A stretch of DNA of 64,000 bases from Streptomyces sp. NK08204 (GCF_020400585.1 NZ_JAINVF010000001.1:310001-374000); one strand, 5' to 3'; counted from the stretch's first letter, positions 8,391-16,750 are shown. Notes: generated by a model from the letters alone, not told the origin. Program-made: numbers and translations.

Positions 8391-8792
8391 ATGGCAGAGA
8401 CCGTCATCGGATCCGGAGCCCAGCACACGGAACGTGCCGTCGGCGGGACGACCGTCGTGAAACTGTACGGCGAGATCGACATACTCGCCGCACTGTCCCT
8501 GACGGAGCGCCTCGACGCCCTGACGGCCCGCGTCTGCCCGGACCTCGTGGTGGACCTCCGCGCCGTGTCCTTCATCGACTGCGCCGGACTGCGGCTTCTG
8601 TGCCGGGCGCGTGACCGGATCACGGAACGGCGGGGCCGGCTGCGCCTCGTCACGGACAGCGACCGATTCCTGCGAGTCGTCCACGGCGCCGGGTTGGAGG
8701 GCGTCTTCGACGTGTACGACCACCTGCCCGAAGCCGGCCTCACGACGGGAAGCCGTACTGCCCTCGCAGGCGGACGAAGTGTGCCGGTGTGA
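8391..8792 (+). CDS. STAS-domain anti-sigma factor antagonist-like protein
   Basis: This 133-residue protein has a single STAS domain, with VVKLYGEIDILAA near the start and DLRAVSFIDCAGLRLL at the usual phospho-site. In SpoIIAA and RsbV the residue before the Gly is Ser or Thr and is phosphorylated; here it is Ala (D-C-A-G). It may therefore be locked in the unphosphorylated, active state, or may be a scaffold. The PP2C/HATPase protein at 257 is a possible partner. Its 3' end overlaps the convergent pcm gene by 53 bp. Confidence 0.85.
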   Translation: MAETVIGSGAQHTERAVGGTTVVKLYGEIDILAALSLTERLDALTARVCPDLVVDLRAVSFIDCAGLRLLCRARDRITERRGRLRLVTDSDRFLRVVHGAGLEGVFDVYDHLPEAGLTTGSRTALAGGRSVPV

Positions 8793-9384
8793 CGGTCCGT
8801 CGGCGCTCCAGCCCCGTCGCGGTACGCAGGAAGGACACGACCTGCTCCCGGCCGCCCGGTCCGATGGGCTGCACGAGACGGCCGCCGGAGCGCAGTTGCC
8901 CGACCAGCGGCGCAGGAACCTCGGGGAACGCAGCGGACACGATGACCGCATCGTAGGGAGCACGGTCCGGCACACCACCGCTGCCGTCGCCGACGAGCAG
9001 TTCCACATTCCGCACGCCCTGCTGCGCGAGGTTGCGTCGCGCCTGTTCCAAGAGGTCCGGCCACAGCTCGATGGTCACGACGTCGGCCGCCAGCCGGGCC
9101 AGGAGTGCGGTCTGGAAGCCGAAACCGGTACCGATCTCCAGGACGTGCTCGTCCCCGCTCAGCTCAAGGCTCTCGATCATCATGGCCGACAGCGAGGGCT
9201 GGGTGGTCACCTGTCCGTGGCCGATCGGAAGGGGAACGTCCCGGTAGGCGCTCGCTCGGTGGCCGGCGGGGACGAACGCCTCTCGAGGCGTCGCTCGTAC
9301 GGCCTGGAGCAGGCGCTCGTCGCTGACGCCGACCGCTCGGACGGCTTGCACGAGATCCTCGGGTCGATGGACGGCTTCGCTCAT
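8740..9384 (-). CDS. pcm: Protein-L-isoaspartate O-methyltransferase
   Basis: The product is about 214 residues. VTTQPSLSAMMIESL is the family substrate loop and VLEIGTGFGFQTALLARL is the SAM-binding motif I, followed by GDGSGGVPDRAPYDAVIVSAA. It repairs isoaspartyl damage in ageing proteins, which suits a dormancy island. ATG 9384 (MSEAVHRPEDLV) is chosen because homologues begin near here and GGAAG lies upstream; a frame opening at ATG 9447 adds 21 residues without a ribosome site. The 3' end overlaps the STAS gene on the other strand. Confidence 0.9.
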   Translation of the reverse strand: MSEAVHRPEDLVQAVRAVGVSDERLLQAVRATPREAFVPAGHRASAYRDVPLPIGHGQVTTQPSLSAMMIESLELSGDEHVLEIGTGFGFQTALLARLAADVVTIELWPDLLEQARRNLAQQGVRNVELLVGDGSGGVPDRAPYDAVIVSAAFPEVPAPLVGQLRSGGRLVQPIGPGGREQVVSFLRTATGLERRRTVTPAHFVRLRGQYGFPS

Positions 9385-9456
9385 GTCCGCTGTCTTCCGT
9401 GCGATGGCCGGAGGGGGTGCGCCGCCGGACAGGCTTGTGACGCGCATGTGACATTA

Positions 9457-9471
9457 CGGTAGAAATCACCG
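9457..9471. promoter_or_regulatory. Inverted repeat in the pcm/avidin-like divergent promoter
   Basis: CGGT-N7-ACCG lies in an unusually A/T-rich stretch between the divergent pcm and streptavidin-like genes. It could be an operator or simply promoter sequence. It is not the island box. Confidence 0.3.
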
Positions 9472-9533
9472 CAAGTAGGAAACGGCAGCCCCGGGTCGAG
9501 CTGCCGGCGCGCGAGCGAGCAGAGAGAAGGACC

Positions 9534-9956
9534 ATGCCCATCGACGGCGAGTGGTACAACGAGTTCGGTTCACAACTGCACCTCGAGTCGGACCCGGAGG
9601 GGACCGTCGGCGGAAAGTACGTCACCGCCGTGGGGCACGCGCCGGGGACGTACCTCCTCACCGGACGGCACGACGGACCGGCCGGCCCCGGGCCGGGCAT
9701 CGCCCTCGGATGGACGGTCGCCTGGCGCAATGAGCACGGCAACCTGGGCTCCGTCACGAGTTGGAGCGGCCAGCTGCTGACAGACCCCGAACGCATCCTC
9801 ACCACGTGGCTGTTGACCCGCTCCGCGGCCACGGCGGAGTCATGGGAGTCCACTGTGGTCGGGCAGGACGTGTTCACGCGGCACAAGCCCACCGGCGACG
9901 ACGTCGAGCGCGCTCTTCGCAGCGGCCGACCGGTCTCGCACCCGATGCCGTCCTGA
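9534..9956 (+). CDS. Streptavidin/avidin-family biotin-binding protein without signal peptide
   Basis: This 140-residue protein aligns along its whole length with mature streptavidin: GEWYNEFGSQL, then GKYVTAVGHAPGTYLLTGR, ALGWTVAWRNEHGN, TSWSGQLL, TTWLLTRSA and ESWESTVVGQDVF. Biotin-contact residues are kept: Asn9, Ser13, Tyr29, Trp64, Ser73, Thr75, Trp77, Trp92, Trp104 and Asp112 (streptavidin N23, S27, Y43, W79, S88, T90, W92, W108, W120, D128). S45 is Thr31 and N49 is His35. GAAGGA lies directly before ATG 9534 and no signal peptide precedes the domain, so the protein should stay in the cytoplasm, unlike secreted streptavidin. Its role is unknown; binding free biotin or biotinylated carboxylases is possible. 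Confidence 0.9.
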   Translation: MPIDGEWYNEFGSQLHLESDPEGTVGGKYVTAVGHAPGTYLLTGRHDGPAGPGPGIALGWTVAWRNEHGNLGSVTSWSGQLLTDPERILTTWLLTRSAATAESWESTVVGQDVFTRHKPTGDDVERALRSGRPVSHPMPS

Positions 9957-10068
9957 AGGCCGATGCCGGAGGACCGGCCGGCCGTCACCTCCCCCACCGC
10001 CCGTACGGCGGGCGGAACCCGCCGCGCCGCCGCCCGACGGCCCGGCGCGGCGAGGGGCTCGGACCCTC

Positions 10069-10104
10069 GGGCCGGTCGGCCCCCGGTGACGGGACGGGTG
10101 GCCC
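10069..10104. promoter_or_regulatory. Pair of boxes upstream of the DUF1876 gene
   Basis: 10069-10082 is GGGCCGGTCGGCCC and 10091-10104 is GGGACGGGTGGCCC. The centres are 22 bp apart and lie about 120-150 bp before ATG 10225. Confidence 0.65.
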
Positions 10105-10224
10105 GGGTCCTGTCGCAGGCCGGCCGGGTCACCATGAAAGCCGGAGCCTTCGAGGAGGCGGGCCCCGTGCGAACCCGGAGTGCCCCAGGCACCGGCCCGG
10201 TTCGCCGGAGAGGAGATGAATGCG

Positions 10225-10500
10225 ATGTCACACACGGCCGAGTGGAAAGTACGTCTCCATCTTTACGAGGACGACGAGGGAACGACGAAGGCGCACCTGG
10301 TACTGGACACCGGAACCAACGCCATCACCGCCCGCGGCTTCGCACGCTGCCATCCGTCGGACACCAACGTGCCGGAGATCGGCGACGAACTGGCCGCGGG
10401 CAGGGCCATGATCGACCTCGCCCACCAACTGCTGGAGACCGCGGAACGCGACATACAAGGCACGGTCGAGCCCCGGCTGAGCCCCCGTCAGACGGCCTGA
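10225..10500 (+). CDS. DUF1876 protein, Rv1738-like
   Basis: This 91-residue protein has the DUF1876 pattern: EWKVRLHLYEDDEGTTKAHL, GFARCHPSDTNVPEIGDELA and a C-terminal helix. M. tuberculosis Rv1738, one of the most strongly DosR-induced genes, shares the NVPEIGDEL signature. Its fold resembles ribosome hibernation factors, so a role in silencing translation during dormancy is plausible. ATG 10225 is chosen because GGAG lies 9 nt upstream; ATG 10216 is an alternative. Two boxes lie upstream. Confidence 0.88.
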   Translation: MSHTAEWKVRLHLYEDDEGTTKAHLVLDTGTNAITARGFARCHPSDTNVPEIGDELAAGRAMIDLAHQLLETAERDIQGTVEPRLSPRQTA

Positions 10501-10679
10501 CGACCCGGGTGGGCCAGGCACACCCAGGAGATGCCCGGCCCTGGCCCGCACTGCCAGGCCGTGAACCGGCATGCGCACCGAGGAGGGGGAACACACACTG
10601 GTCCTGAGGAGTATTGGCCGGGGCGGGCCAGGCTCCACGGCTCTCCCCGCGCAGACAGCGACGCTTGAAGGAGACGGTC

Positions 10680-11099
10680 ATGACCACCGCCCGAGAGATC
10701 ATGCACTCCGGCGCCATCTGCGTCCAGGAGAACGAGACACTCGAGGCCGCTGCGCGCAGGATGAAGGAACTGGACGTCGGCGCCCTCCCCATCTGCGGTC
10801 CCGACGACCGCCTCCACGGGATCATCACCGACCGCGACATCGTGCTGAAGTGCGTCGCCAAGGGCAAGGACCCCAAGACGATGACGGCTGGGCAGCTGGA
10901 GCAGGGCAAGCCCGTCACGATCGACGCCGAGGCCGAGGCCGACCGGGTCCTTCGGGCCATGGAAGAGCACAAGATCCGCCGGCTTCCCGTGATCGACAAC
11001 CACCGGCTCGTCGGCATGATCAGCGAGGCGGACCTCGCACGTCACCTGCCCGAGGACCAGGTGGGCCATTTCGTCGAAGTCATCTGCGCCGCACCCTGA
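10680..11099 (+). CDS. Two-CBS domain protein
   Basis: This 139-residue protein is a bare CBS pair (Bateman module). The first CBS is at about 7-62 (AREIMHSGAICVQENETLEAA, LHGIITDRDI) and the second at about 76-128 (IRRLPVIDNHRLVGMISEADLA). It starts at ATG 10680, 6 nt after GAAGGAG. The C-terminus is very like that of the partial gene at 1-163. Such stand-alone pairs bind AMP/ATP-type ligands and pass the signal on by protein contact; no output domain is present. It is followed by a USP gene, probably in the same unit. Confidence 0.9.
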   Translation: MTTAREIMHSGAICVQENETLEAAARRMKELDVGALPICGPDDRLHGIITDRDIVLKCVAKGKDPKTMTAGQLEQGKPVTIDAEAEADRVLRAMEEHKIRRLPVIDNHRLVGMISEADLARHLPEDQVGHFVEVICAAP

Positions 11100-11165
11100 C
11101 CGGCCGGGTCTGCGCTCACGTGGGCTACGGCGGCCACCGGCACCCGCAATACCCGGGAGAAGGAC

Positions 11166-12008
11166 ATGACCGATCCGATCGTGGTCGGGGTCGACGGCTC
11201 CGGGCGGAGTCTGCGAGCCCTGGTCTGGGCCGCCCACGAGGCGGCGCTGCGCCGCTTGCCCCTGCGCATCATCCACGTGCTGCCGCCCGCCCGCTCGTAC
11301 GCGACCACCGAACAGGGGCGCGCGTGGGAGGCGAGCAACCGGGACCGGGGCGTCGCGGCCGAGGCCATCGCCATCGTGCAAGCAGCCCATCCGGACCTGG
11401 AAGTGACCTCCGTACTGCCCTCCGGCGCCCCGGCGGCGGTACTGCTGGCCGAGGCGGAGGACGCGCACACGGTGGTGCTCGGCGCCAAGGGCATGGGCGG
11501 CTTCGGCAGTCTGCTCCTCGGTTCGGTCGCCTCGCAGGTGGTCGGCCACGCGCCCTGCCCGGTGGTGATCGTCAACCACGTCACCATCGGCCACGGCCGC
11601 ATCGTCGTCGGCACCGACGGCTCCGCACACGCCCAGGCCGCCCTCGCGTACGCCTTCGAGCAGGCGTCGCTGCGCGGCGCCCAGTTGCAGGCCGTGCACG
11701 CCTGGAGCCGTCCGGGGCCCCGTGCCGAGGTCAGCACGGCCCAGGACGCCATGGTCAAGGAGCACCGGCAGGCCCTGGAGGAGTGGCTGGCACCGCTGCG
11801 CGAGGAGCATCCCGACGTCGAGGTGGTGGAGCAGGTGCCCGACGAATCGCCGGTCACCGCGCTGGCGCGGGCGTCGGACCGGGCCGACCTCCTGGTCGTC
11901 GGCTCCCGTGGGCTCGGCGGCTTCCACGGACTGGCCCTCGGCTCCGTCAGCCACCACCTCCTGCAGTTCTCCCAATGTCCCCTGGCGGTCATTCGCCCAC
12001 GAGCCTGA
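11166..12008 (+). CDS. Tandem universal stress protein
   Basis: The protein is 280 residues with two UspA domains (1-140 and 145-280). Each starts with the V-G-x-D-G-S strand and ends with the ATP-binding signature: LGAKGMGGFGSLLLGSVASQV and VGSRGLGGFHGLALGSVSHHL. Both halves therefore look competent for nucleotide binding, unlike the USPs at 38216, 39137 and 60639. GGAGAAGG precedes ATG 11166. It lies 66 bp downstream of the CBS gene. Confidence 0.93.
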   Translation: MTDPIVVGVDGSGRSLRALVWAAHEAALRRLPLRIIHVLPPARSYATTEQGRAWEASNRDRGVAAEAIAIVQAAHPDLEVTSVLPSGAPAAVLLAEAEDAHTVVLGAKGMGGFGSLLLGSVASQVVGHAPCPVVIVNHVTIGHGRIVVGTDGSAHAQAALAYAFEQASLRGAQLQAVHAWSRPGPRAEVSTAQDAMVKEHRQALEEWLAPLREEHPDVEVVEQVPDESPVTALARASDRADLLVVGSRGLGGFHGLALGSVSHHLLQFSQCPLAVIRPRA

Positions 12009-12080
12009 GCACCGGGTGCGTGTCGCGGGGCCAGGCATCCGGCGTTGTACTGGAAACGAAAGCACCGCCGAACGAGGGGA

Positions 12081-13577
12081 ATGGCCGTGGCGTCGTCCCA
12101 CATCCCTCTCCCCGACAAGCCGGACAGGGTCTTCGACCGGGACGCCGAGTGGCGGGAACTCGTCGCGTTCGCCTGTGACAGCCGGCCCGAGGCCCGCCTC
12201 GGAGTGGTCAGCGGACGGCTCCGGCAAGGCAAGACCTACCTGCTGGAGGCGCTCACCGGCACCCTGGCGGGCTTCCGCTTCGGGGCTCAGCGGGGGACGG
12301 AGCCCGAGTCGCTGAACCACCTCGCCGCCGAGTTCGCCCGGTACACGAACGCCTCTGCCCCGCCTCGCTGGCACGGCTGGGAGGATGCCGTCAACGACCT
12401 CCTGGCACTCGGGGACCACCGTCCGACACCCATCGTCATCGATGAGTTCCCCGACCTGGTGCGGCAGAGCCCCTCGCTTCCCTCCGTCCTGCACAGCGCC
12501 TACCGGCGCCACGACGGCGGACGCCCCGGCCAGGCCCGCCTCCTGCTGAGCGGCAGCTCCCTGCCCCTGATGCGCCGGCTGTTCAGCACCGCCTCACCCC
12601 TGCACGAACTGAGCGATCTGCATCTCACCGTGCGCCCGCTCGACTACCGGCAGGCGGCACGGTTCTGGAACATCGACGACCCTGCCCTCGCCCTGCTCGT
12701 CCACGCCGTCGTCGGCGGATCCCCCGCGTACCGGCGCGACTACGTCCAGAACGACGCGCCCGCGGACGGGAAGGACTTCGACGCCTGGGTGTGCAGGAGC
12801 GTGCTCAATCCCGGCAAGCCCCTCTTCCGTGAGGCGTACCACCTCCTGCACGACGAGATCGACCACAGGGACCTCGCCCTGTGCCACTCCGCCCTCGCCG
12901 CTGTCGCCACGGGGTGCTCGACCCAGGGCCAGGTCGCGGACTGCCTCGGCGCCCCGCTGACCGACACCGCGCACTGTCTGGGGCTGTTGCGGGAACACGG
13001 CCTGCTGCACAGCGAGGCCGACGCCTTCCGGCCCCACCTCATCAGGCTGCGCGTCGCCGAACCGCTGCTGGCCTTCGAGCACGCGGCGGTACGCCCCCAC
13101 CGGTCGGCCCTGGAACAGCAGGACCCCGTCACGGTCTGGAAGCGCGCCCGGCCGGTCTTCGACTCGATGGTGGTGCGGTCCCACTTCGCCCAGGTGTGCC
13201 GCGACTGGGTCCTGCGCTTCGCCGGCCCGGACGTCTTCGGCACCGGCCCCGGGTCGGCGGCCCACGGGTCACTGACCGCCCCGTCGCACCCGGGCGGTGC
13301 GGACATGGCGGCGGACGTGGTCGTCCGCGGCCACGGCGGCGTGCGTGACGGGGCCCTGCTGTCGGTGGGCCTGGCGCGGTGGGACGAGGTCATGGACCTG
13401 GACCATCTGGAGCGTGTCCGCGGCCTCCTCGGCTCCCTCGCCGACCGCGGCGAGGACGTCGGCCGCACCCGGCCCGCCTGCTACAGCGGCGCCGGCTTCA
13501 GCCCTGCCCTGCGTGCCGCCGAGGCCCAGGGGCAGGTGGTGCTCGTCGGCCTCGACCGGCTCTACGGACGGACATGA
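12081..13577 (+). CDS. AAA-type ATPase of the ATPase_2/DUF234 class
   Basis: This protein of about 498 residues has a P-loop GRLRQGKTYLLEA, a Walker B IVIDEFPDLV and a sensor-like LLLSGSSLPLMRRLF. It continues into a winged-helix-like middle part (VADCLGAPLTDTAHCLGLLREHGLL) and a C-terminal region resembling the nuclease-fold tail of the archaeal-type ATPase_2 family. The function of these proteins is poorly known; a role with DNA or mobile elements is often guessed. ATG 12081 follows GAGGGGA closely; GTG 12087 has better spacing; the upstream ATG 12045 would add a short basic leader and lacks a ribosome site. Confidence 0.75.
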   Translation: MAVASSHIPLPDKPDRVFDRDAEWRELVAFACDSRPEARLGVVSGRLRQGKTYLLEALTGTLAGFRFGAQRGTEPESLNHLAAEFARYTNASAPPRWHGWEDAVNDLLALGDHRPTPIVIDEFPDLVRQSPSLPSVLHSAYRRHDGGRPGQARLLLSGSSLPLMRRLFSTASPLHELSDLHLTVRPLDYRQAARFWNIDDPALALLVHAVVGGSPAYRRDYVQNDAPADGKDFDAWVCRSVLNPGKPLFREAYHLLHDEIDHRDLALCHSALAAVATGCSTQGQVADCLGAPLTDTAHCLGLLREHGLLHSEADAFRPHLIRLRVAEPLLAFEHAAVRPHRSALEQQDPVTVWKRARPVFDSMVVRSHFAQVCRDWVLRFAGPDVFGTGPGSAAHGSLTAPSHPGGADMAADVVVRGHGGVRDGALLSVGLARWDEVMDLDHLERVRGLLGSLADRGEDVGRTRPACYSGAGFSPALRAAEAQGQVVLVGLDRLYGRT

Positions 13578-13596
13578 CCGCCGCGGGACGCGGTCA
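13575..13596 (+). terminator. Small hairpin at the AAA ATPase stop codon
   Basis: TGACCGC (13575-13581) pairs with GCGGTCA (13590-13596) around an 8-nt loop. The stem begins at the stop codon itself. Confidence 0.4.
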
Positions 13597-13694
13597 CGGA
13601 GATCTCGACCCTCCACCGTCATGAGAATCGCACGGAAAAGATGGAATTGATATGGTTTGATCTTGCGTCACACCGGCCCCGCGAGAGGATCGGC

Positions 13695-14462
13695 ATGCTG
13701 GAAAGAGCAAAGGACGTGCCCCCGCAGATCGATGCGGTGAAGGCGATCGGCACCCTGTCGAAGGACGACTACAAAGCGGTGATGGAGCCGCTCATCGACG
13801 ACGCCCGCAGGGAAGGCCGCCGCATCCGGCTCCTGTGGGAGTTCGACCCGGAATTCAGGTCCTACACCCCGGCGGCCGGGTGGGAGGATTTCAAGGTCGG
13901 GGTCGGCGCCATGCGGCTGTTCGAGGGATGCGCGGTCGTCAGCGACACCGGCTGGATCCGGGAGTCGACCAGGCTCGCGAGCTTCCTGATGCCCTGCCCC
14001 GTCCGCGTCTTCGGCAGCAAGGACCGCGAGGAGGCCCTGCGCTGGCTGGTCTCGCTGCCCGAAGGCCCCGGGGTCTCCCACCAGCTCCTGCCCGACTCCA
14101 AGGTCCTCGTGGTCGAGGTCGAAGAGCCCTTGCGGACACAGGACTTCGACGCGCTGGCGCAGACCGCCGACAGCTGGCTCGAAACCCATGACGCACTGGC
14201 CGGGATCGTGGTGCACGCTCGTGCCTTCCCGGGGTGGGAGAACATCGCGAGCCTGCTCCGCCACGTACGTTTCGTCCGCGACCACCATCGCAGGGTCGCA
14301 AGAATCGCGCTGGCGGCCGACAGCAGGCTCGCCGCACTCGTGCCGCACCTCGCGAACCACTTCGTCCAAGCCGAGGTACGCCAGTTCGGATACGGCGCAC
14401 TCGACGAAGCCCTCGCCTGGGCCGCCGGTCCGTCGGACCGCGATCCCGCCGACGCGGGCTGA
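13695..14462 (+). CDS. Tandem SpoIIAA-like protein (DUF3478 type)
   Basis: The product is about 255 residues with two similar alpha/beta halves. The first (MLERAKDVPPQIDAVKAIGTLSKDDYKAV, GRRIRLLWEFDPEF) and the second (LPDSKVLVVEVEEPLRTQDFDALA, LAGIVVHARAFPGWENIASLLRHVRFV) both look like the SpoIIAA-like fold seen in small STAS relatives. The usual phospho-Ser is not obvious. ATG 13695 follows GAGAGGA at good spacing; ATG 13641 opens the same frame further upstream but lies inside an A/T-rich stretch that looks more like promoter. No partner is adjacent. Confidence 0.7.
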   Translation: MLERAKDVPPQIDAVKAIGTLSKDDYKAVMEPLIDDARREGRRIRLLWEFDPEFRSYTPAAGWEDFKVGVGAMRLFEGCAVVSDTGWIRESTRLASFLMPCPVRVFGSKDREEALRWLVSLPEGPGVSHQLLPDSKVLVVEVEEPLRTQDFDALAQTADSWLETHDALAGIVVHARAFPGWENIASLLRHVRFVRDHHRRVARIALAADSRLAALVPHLANHFVQAEVRQFGYGALDEALAWAAGPSDRDPADAG

Positions 14463-14468
14463 CGCGAC

Positions 14469-14499
14469 GGCCGGCCCGGTTCAGCCTCTTCAGCCGGCC
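14469..14499 (+). terminator. Possible hairpin after SpoIIAA-like gene
   Basis: GGCCGGC (14469-14475) can pair with GCCGGCC (14493-14499) over a 17-nt loop. The stem is short and itself palindromic, so support is weak. Confidence 0.3.
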
Positions 14500-14558
14500 G
14501 GCGCCGCGCCTGACACCCTGACGAGGGTCACGCGGCCGGCCGGGGCACAATCATCCTC

Positions 14559-14960
14559 ATGCTGGCCGTCAGCTGGGACACCGTCCGTCTGTTTCTGCAC
14601 GTGCTCGCCGCCACCGTCTGGGTCGGCGGCCAGCTCACCCTGATCGCCCTCGTCCCGTCCCTGCGCGGCCTCGGGTCCGCGGTGACACAGGCTGCGGCGC
14701 GCCGCTTCAACCAGGTCGCCTGGCCCGCGTTCGCCGTACTGGTGGCCACCGGGGTGTGGAACATCGCCGCCCAGCACGGCCCGGGCACCGGTGCCTACCG
14801 GACCACGCTGACCGTCAAGGTCGCCGTCGTCGCGGTCTCCGGGCTCACCGCATACCTGCATGCCCGCGCACGCCGCACCGTCCCCCTGGCGGTGTACGGC
14901 GCCCTGACCCTGCTGAGCGCGCTGGCCGCTCTCTTCCTCGGCGTGCTGCTCTCGGGCTGA
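14559..14960 (+). CDS. Small CopD-like membrane protein
   Basis: This 133-residue protein has four transmembrane helices: VRLFLHVLAATVWVGGQLTLIAL, AFAVLVATGVWNI, TLTVKVAVVAVSGLTAYLHAR and LTLLSALAALFLGVLL. The HxxAAxxWVGG motif in helix 1 and the late TVKVAVVAVSGLTAYLH match the CopD/DUF2269-like family, where a His may bind heme or copper. Function here is not known. It is convergent with the SHOCT gene downstream. Confidence 0.7.
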   Translation: MLAVSWDTVRLFLHVLAATVWVGGQLTLIALVPSLRGLGSAVTQAAARRFNQVAWPAFAVLVATGVWNIAAQHGPGTGAYRTTLTVKVAVVAVSGLTAYLHARARRTVPLAVYGALTLLSALAALFLGVLLSG

Positions 14961-15040
14961 GGACACACGGCGACCTCGGCGGCCCGGCTGCCGCCGGGGG
15001 CGAGGAGTTCACCAGCCCGAGCAGCGGCACACGGCCATGG

Positions 15041-15319
15041 TCACCGGGGCCCCGGTCTGTGCGCGGCGAGGCGTTTGCGGGCCTCGGTGTAGGTGTCCGC
15101 GTCGATCTCACCGGTTGCGTAGCGGCGGTCGAGGATCTCCTCCGGGGTCTCCCGGGCCGCGGGACCCTCGCGGCCCTGCCAGCCGCGGCCGGCGTCCGAG
15201 TGGCCGTGGGACGCGCCCTGCGCCAGACGGACCACCGCCCACACCACGAGGACGATCAACGCGATCCACAACAGCGGCATGAAGGCCATCCAGGCCCAGC
15301 CACCACCGTTCCAGTACAT
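15041..15319 (-). CDS. Small membrane protein with C-terminal SHOCT domain
   Basis: This 92-residue protein has one transmembrane helix (MAFMPLLWIALIVLVVWAVVRL) after a short WNGGGWAW start, a His/Gly linker and a SHOCT motif EEILDRRYATGEIDADTYTEARKRL. ATG 15319 follows GGGAGG at good spacing. SHOCT proteins are small, function mostly unknown and common next to transport and stress genes. A box lies about 140 bp upstream, and a second SHOCT-like protein lies at 18370. Confidence 0.82.
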   Translation of the reverse strand: MYWNGGGWAWMAFMPLLWIALIVLVVWAVVRLAQGASHGHSDAGRGWQGREGPAARETPEEILDRRYATGEIDADTYTEARKRLAAHRPGPR

Positions 15320-15456
15320 CACTGTGCCCACCTCCCGAGGAGGTTCTCTCTCCCCCTGCTGTCCGCTCCCCCTGCTGACCGCCCTTCCTCTGCCGCCGCG
15401 GTGCGCACGGCTGTCCTTGCGGATTCCACTGTCCGCAGGGAAGGGGGCGGGTGCCA

Positions 15457-15470
15457 GGGCCGTTCGGCCC
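15457..15470. promoter_or_regulatory. DosR/OsdR-like box upstream of the SHOCT gene
   Basis: GGGCCGTTCGGCCC is an exact core match and identical to the box at 4623. It lies between the SHOCT start and the end of the MFS gene. Confidence 0.65.
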
Positions 15471-15484
15471 CGCACGGTGGGCGT

Positions 15485-16750
15485 TCAGCTCCGTGGGTGG
15501 GTCTCGTACATGCGGAACGCCACGACGAGGCCGGAGGCGGCGGTGAGGGCGGCCACCGCCCGGATGGCGGTGGTCAGTCCGTAGGCGTCGGCCAGGGCTC
15601 CGGCCAGGAGGGCGCCGACGGCGAAGCCGCCGTCGCGCCACAGGCGGTAGACGCCGACGGCGCGGGCGCGCCAGGCGGGGTGGGCGACGTCGCCGATGGC
15701 GGCCAGCAGGGTGGGGTAGACCAGGGCGGTCCCGGCACCGAGGAGGATCTGGGCGGTCGCCCAGACGGGGAAGGTGGTGCCGGTCGCCACCAGGGCGATG
15801 GCCGCCGCCTGGACGAGCATGCCGGTGGTGATGAGGTGCTTGCGGCCGACCCGGTCGGACCACCAGCCGGTGACCAGTTGCCCGAAGCCCCACACCGCGG
15901 GGTAGAGGGCGGCGAGGACGCCGATCCGTGCCACGGTCAGGCCGTGGGCGGCGAACAGCAGGGGGAAGACGCCCCAGGCGAGGGCGTCGTTGAGGTTGTT
16001 CACCATCCCGGCCTGGCTCGCGGCCGACAGGGCCTTGTCGCGGAAGCTGGTGATCCAGGCGATCTGGCCGGTGGTCAGCTCACCGTGGTGGTCGGGGTTG
16101 CGCGGTACGGGATGACGCGCGGCCTCGGCGCGGGCGTGGCCCCGGGTCTCATGGACCGCGAGGGTGGACAGGCCCAGGGCCAGGGCGGCGTAGGCGGCAC
16201 CGAGGAGGAAGGGGGCGGGGCGCAGCCCCCAGTGGGCGGCGACGGCGCCGGTTGCCATGGCGGTGGCCGCGAGCGCGACGTACCCGGAGGCCTCGTTGAA
16301 GCCCATGGCCAGCCCTCGGCGGGCGGGCCCGACCAGGTCGATCTTCATGATGACCGTGGTGGACCAGGTCAGGCCCTGGTTCATGCCGAGCAGCACGTTG
16401 GCGAAGACGATCCAGCCCCAGGCCGGTGCCCAGATCAGCAGCGCCGGCACCGGCAGCGCCACCATCCATCCCGCGACCAGCACGGGCTTGCGGCCGTAGC
16501 GGTCGGAGAGGGTGCCGGCGAAGAAGTTCGTGATCGCCTTGGTGGCGCCGAAGGCCACGATGTAGGTCAGTGCGGCGGTGTAGGCGGACAGGTGGAAGAC
16601 GTCACGCGCGAGCAGCGGCAGCACGGTGCGTTCCTGACCGAGCATGCCGCCGACCAGGGCGTTGACCGCGACCAGGAGGGAGAACTGGGCCAGGTTGGCG
16701 CGCAGTCCGAGCCGGACCGCGCCGCCCGGGGTGGTGGTGTCGGTGCTCAT
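15485..16750 (-). CDS. MFS transporter
   Basis: The product is 421 residues with 12 predicted transmembrane helices. It has the MFS loop motif GTLSDRYGRKPVLVAGW between TM2 and TM3 and its repeat WWSDRVGRKHLITTG between TM8 and TM9. A His-rich central loop (HPVPRNPDHHGE) separates the halves. ATG 16750 follows AGGAGG, and the gene overlaps the upstream rhodanese/MBL gene by 4 bp, so the two are translated together. The substrate is unknown; sulfite, thiosulfate or another sulfur anion is a context-based guess. Confidence 0.88.
   Translation of the reverse strand: MSTDTTTPGGAVRLGLRANLAQFSLLVAVNALVGGMLGQERTVLPLLARDVFHLSAYTAALTYIVAFGATKAITNFFAGTLSDRYGRKPVLVAGWMVALPVPALLIWAPAWGWIVFANVLLGMNQGLTWSTTVIMKIDLVGPARRGLAMGFNEASGYVALAATAMATGAVAAHWGLRPAPFLLGAAYAALALGLSTLAVHETRGHARAEAARHPVPRNPDHHGELTTGQIAWITSFRDKALSAASQAGMVNNLNDALAWGVFPLLFAAHGLTVARIGVLAALYPAVWGFGQLVTGWWSDRVGRKHLITTGMLVQAAAIALVATGTTFPVWATAQILLGAGTALVYPTLLAAIGDVAHPAWRARAVGVYRLWRDGGFAVGALLAGALADAYGLTTAIRAVAALTAASGLVVAFRMYETHPRS

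Noticed and set aside
6765-9008. A 747-residue extension of the flavohemoprotein
   Set aside because: The globin N-terminus and a ribosome site fix the start at 7970; the extra part crosses the STAS gene and the box cluster.
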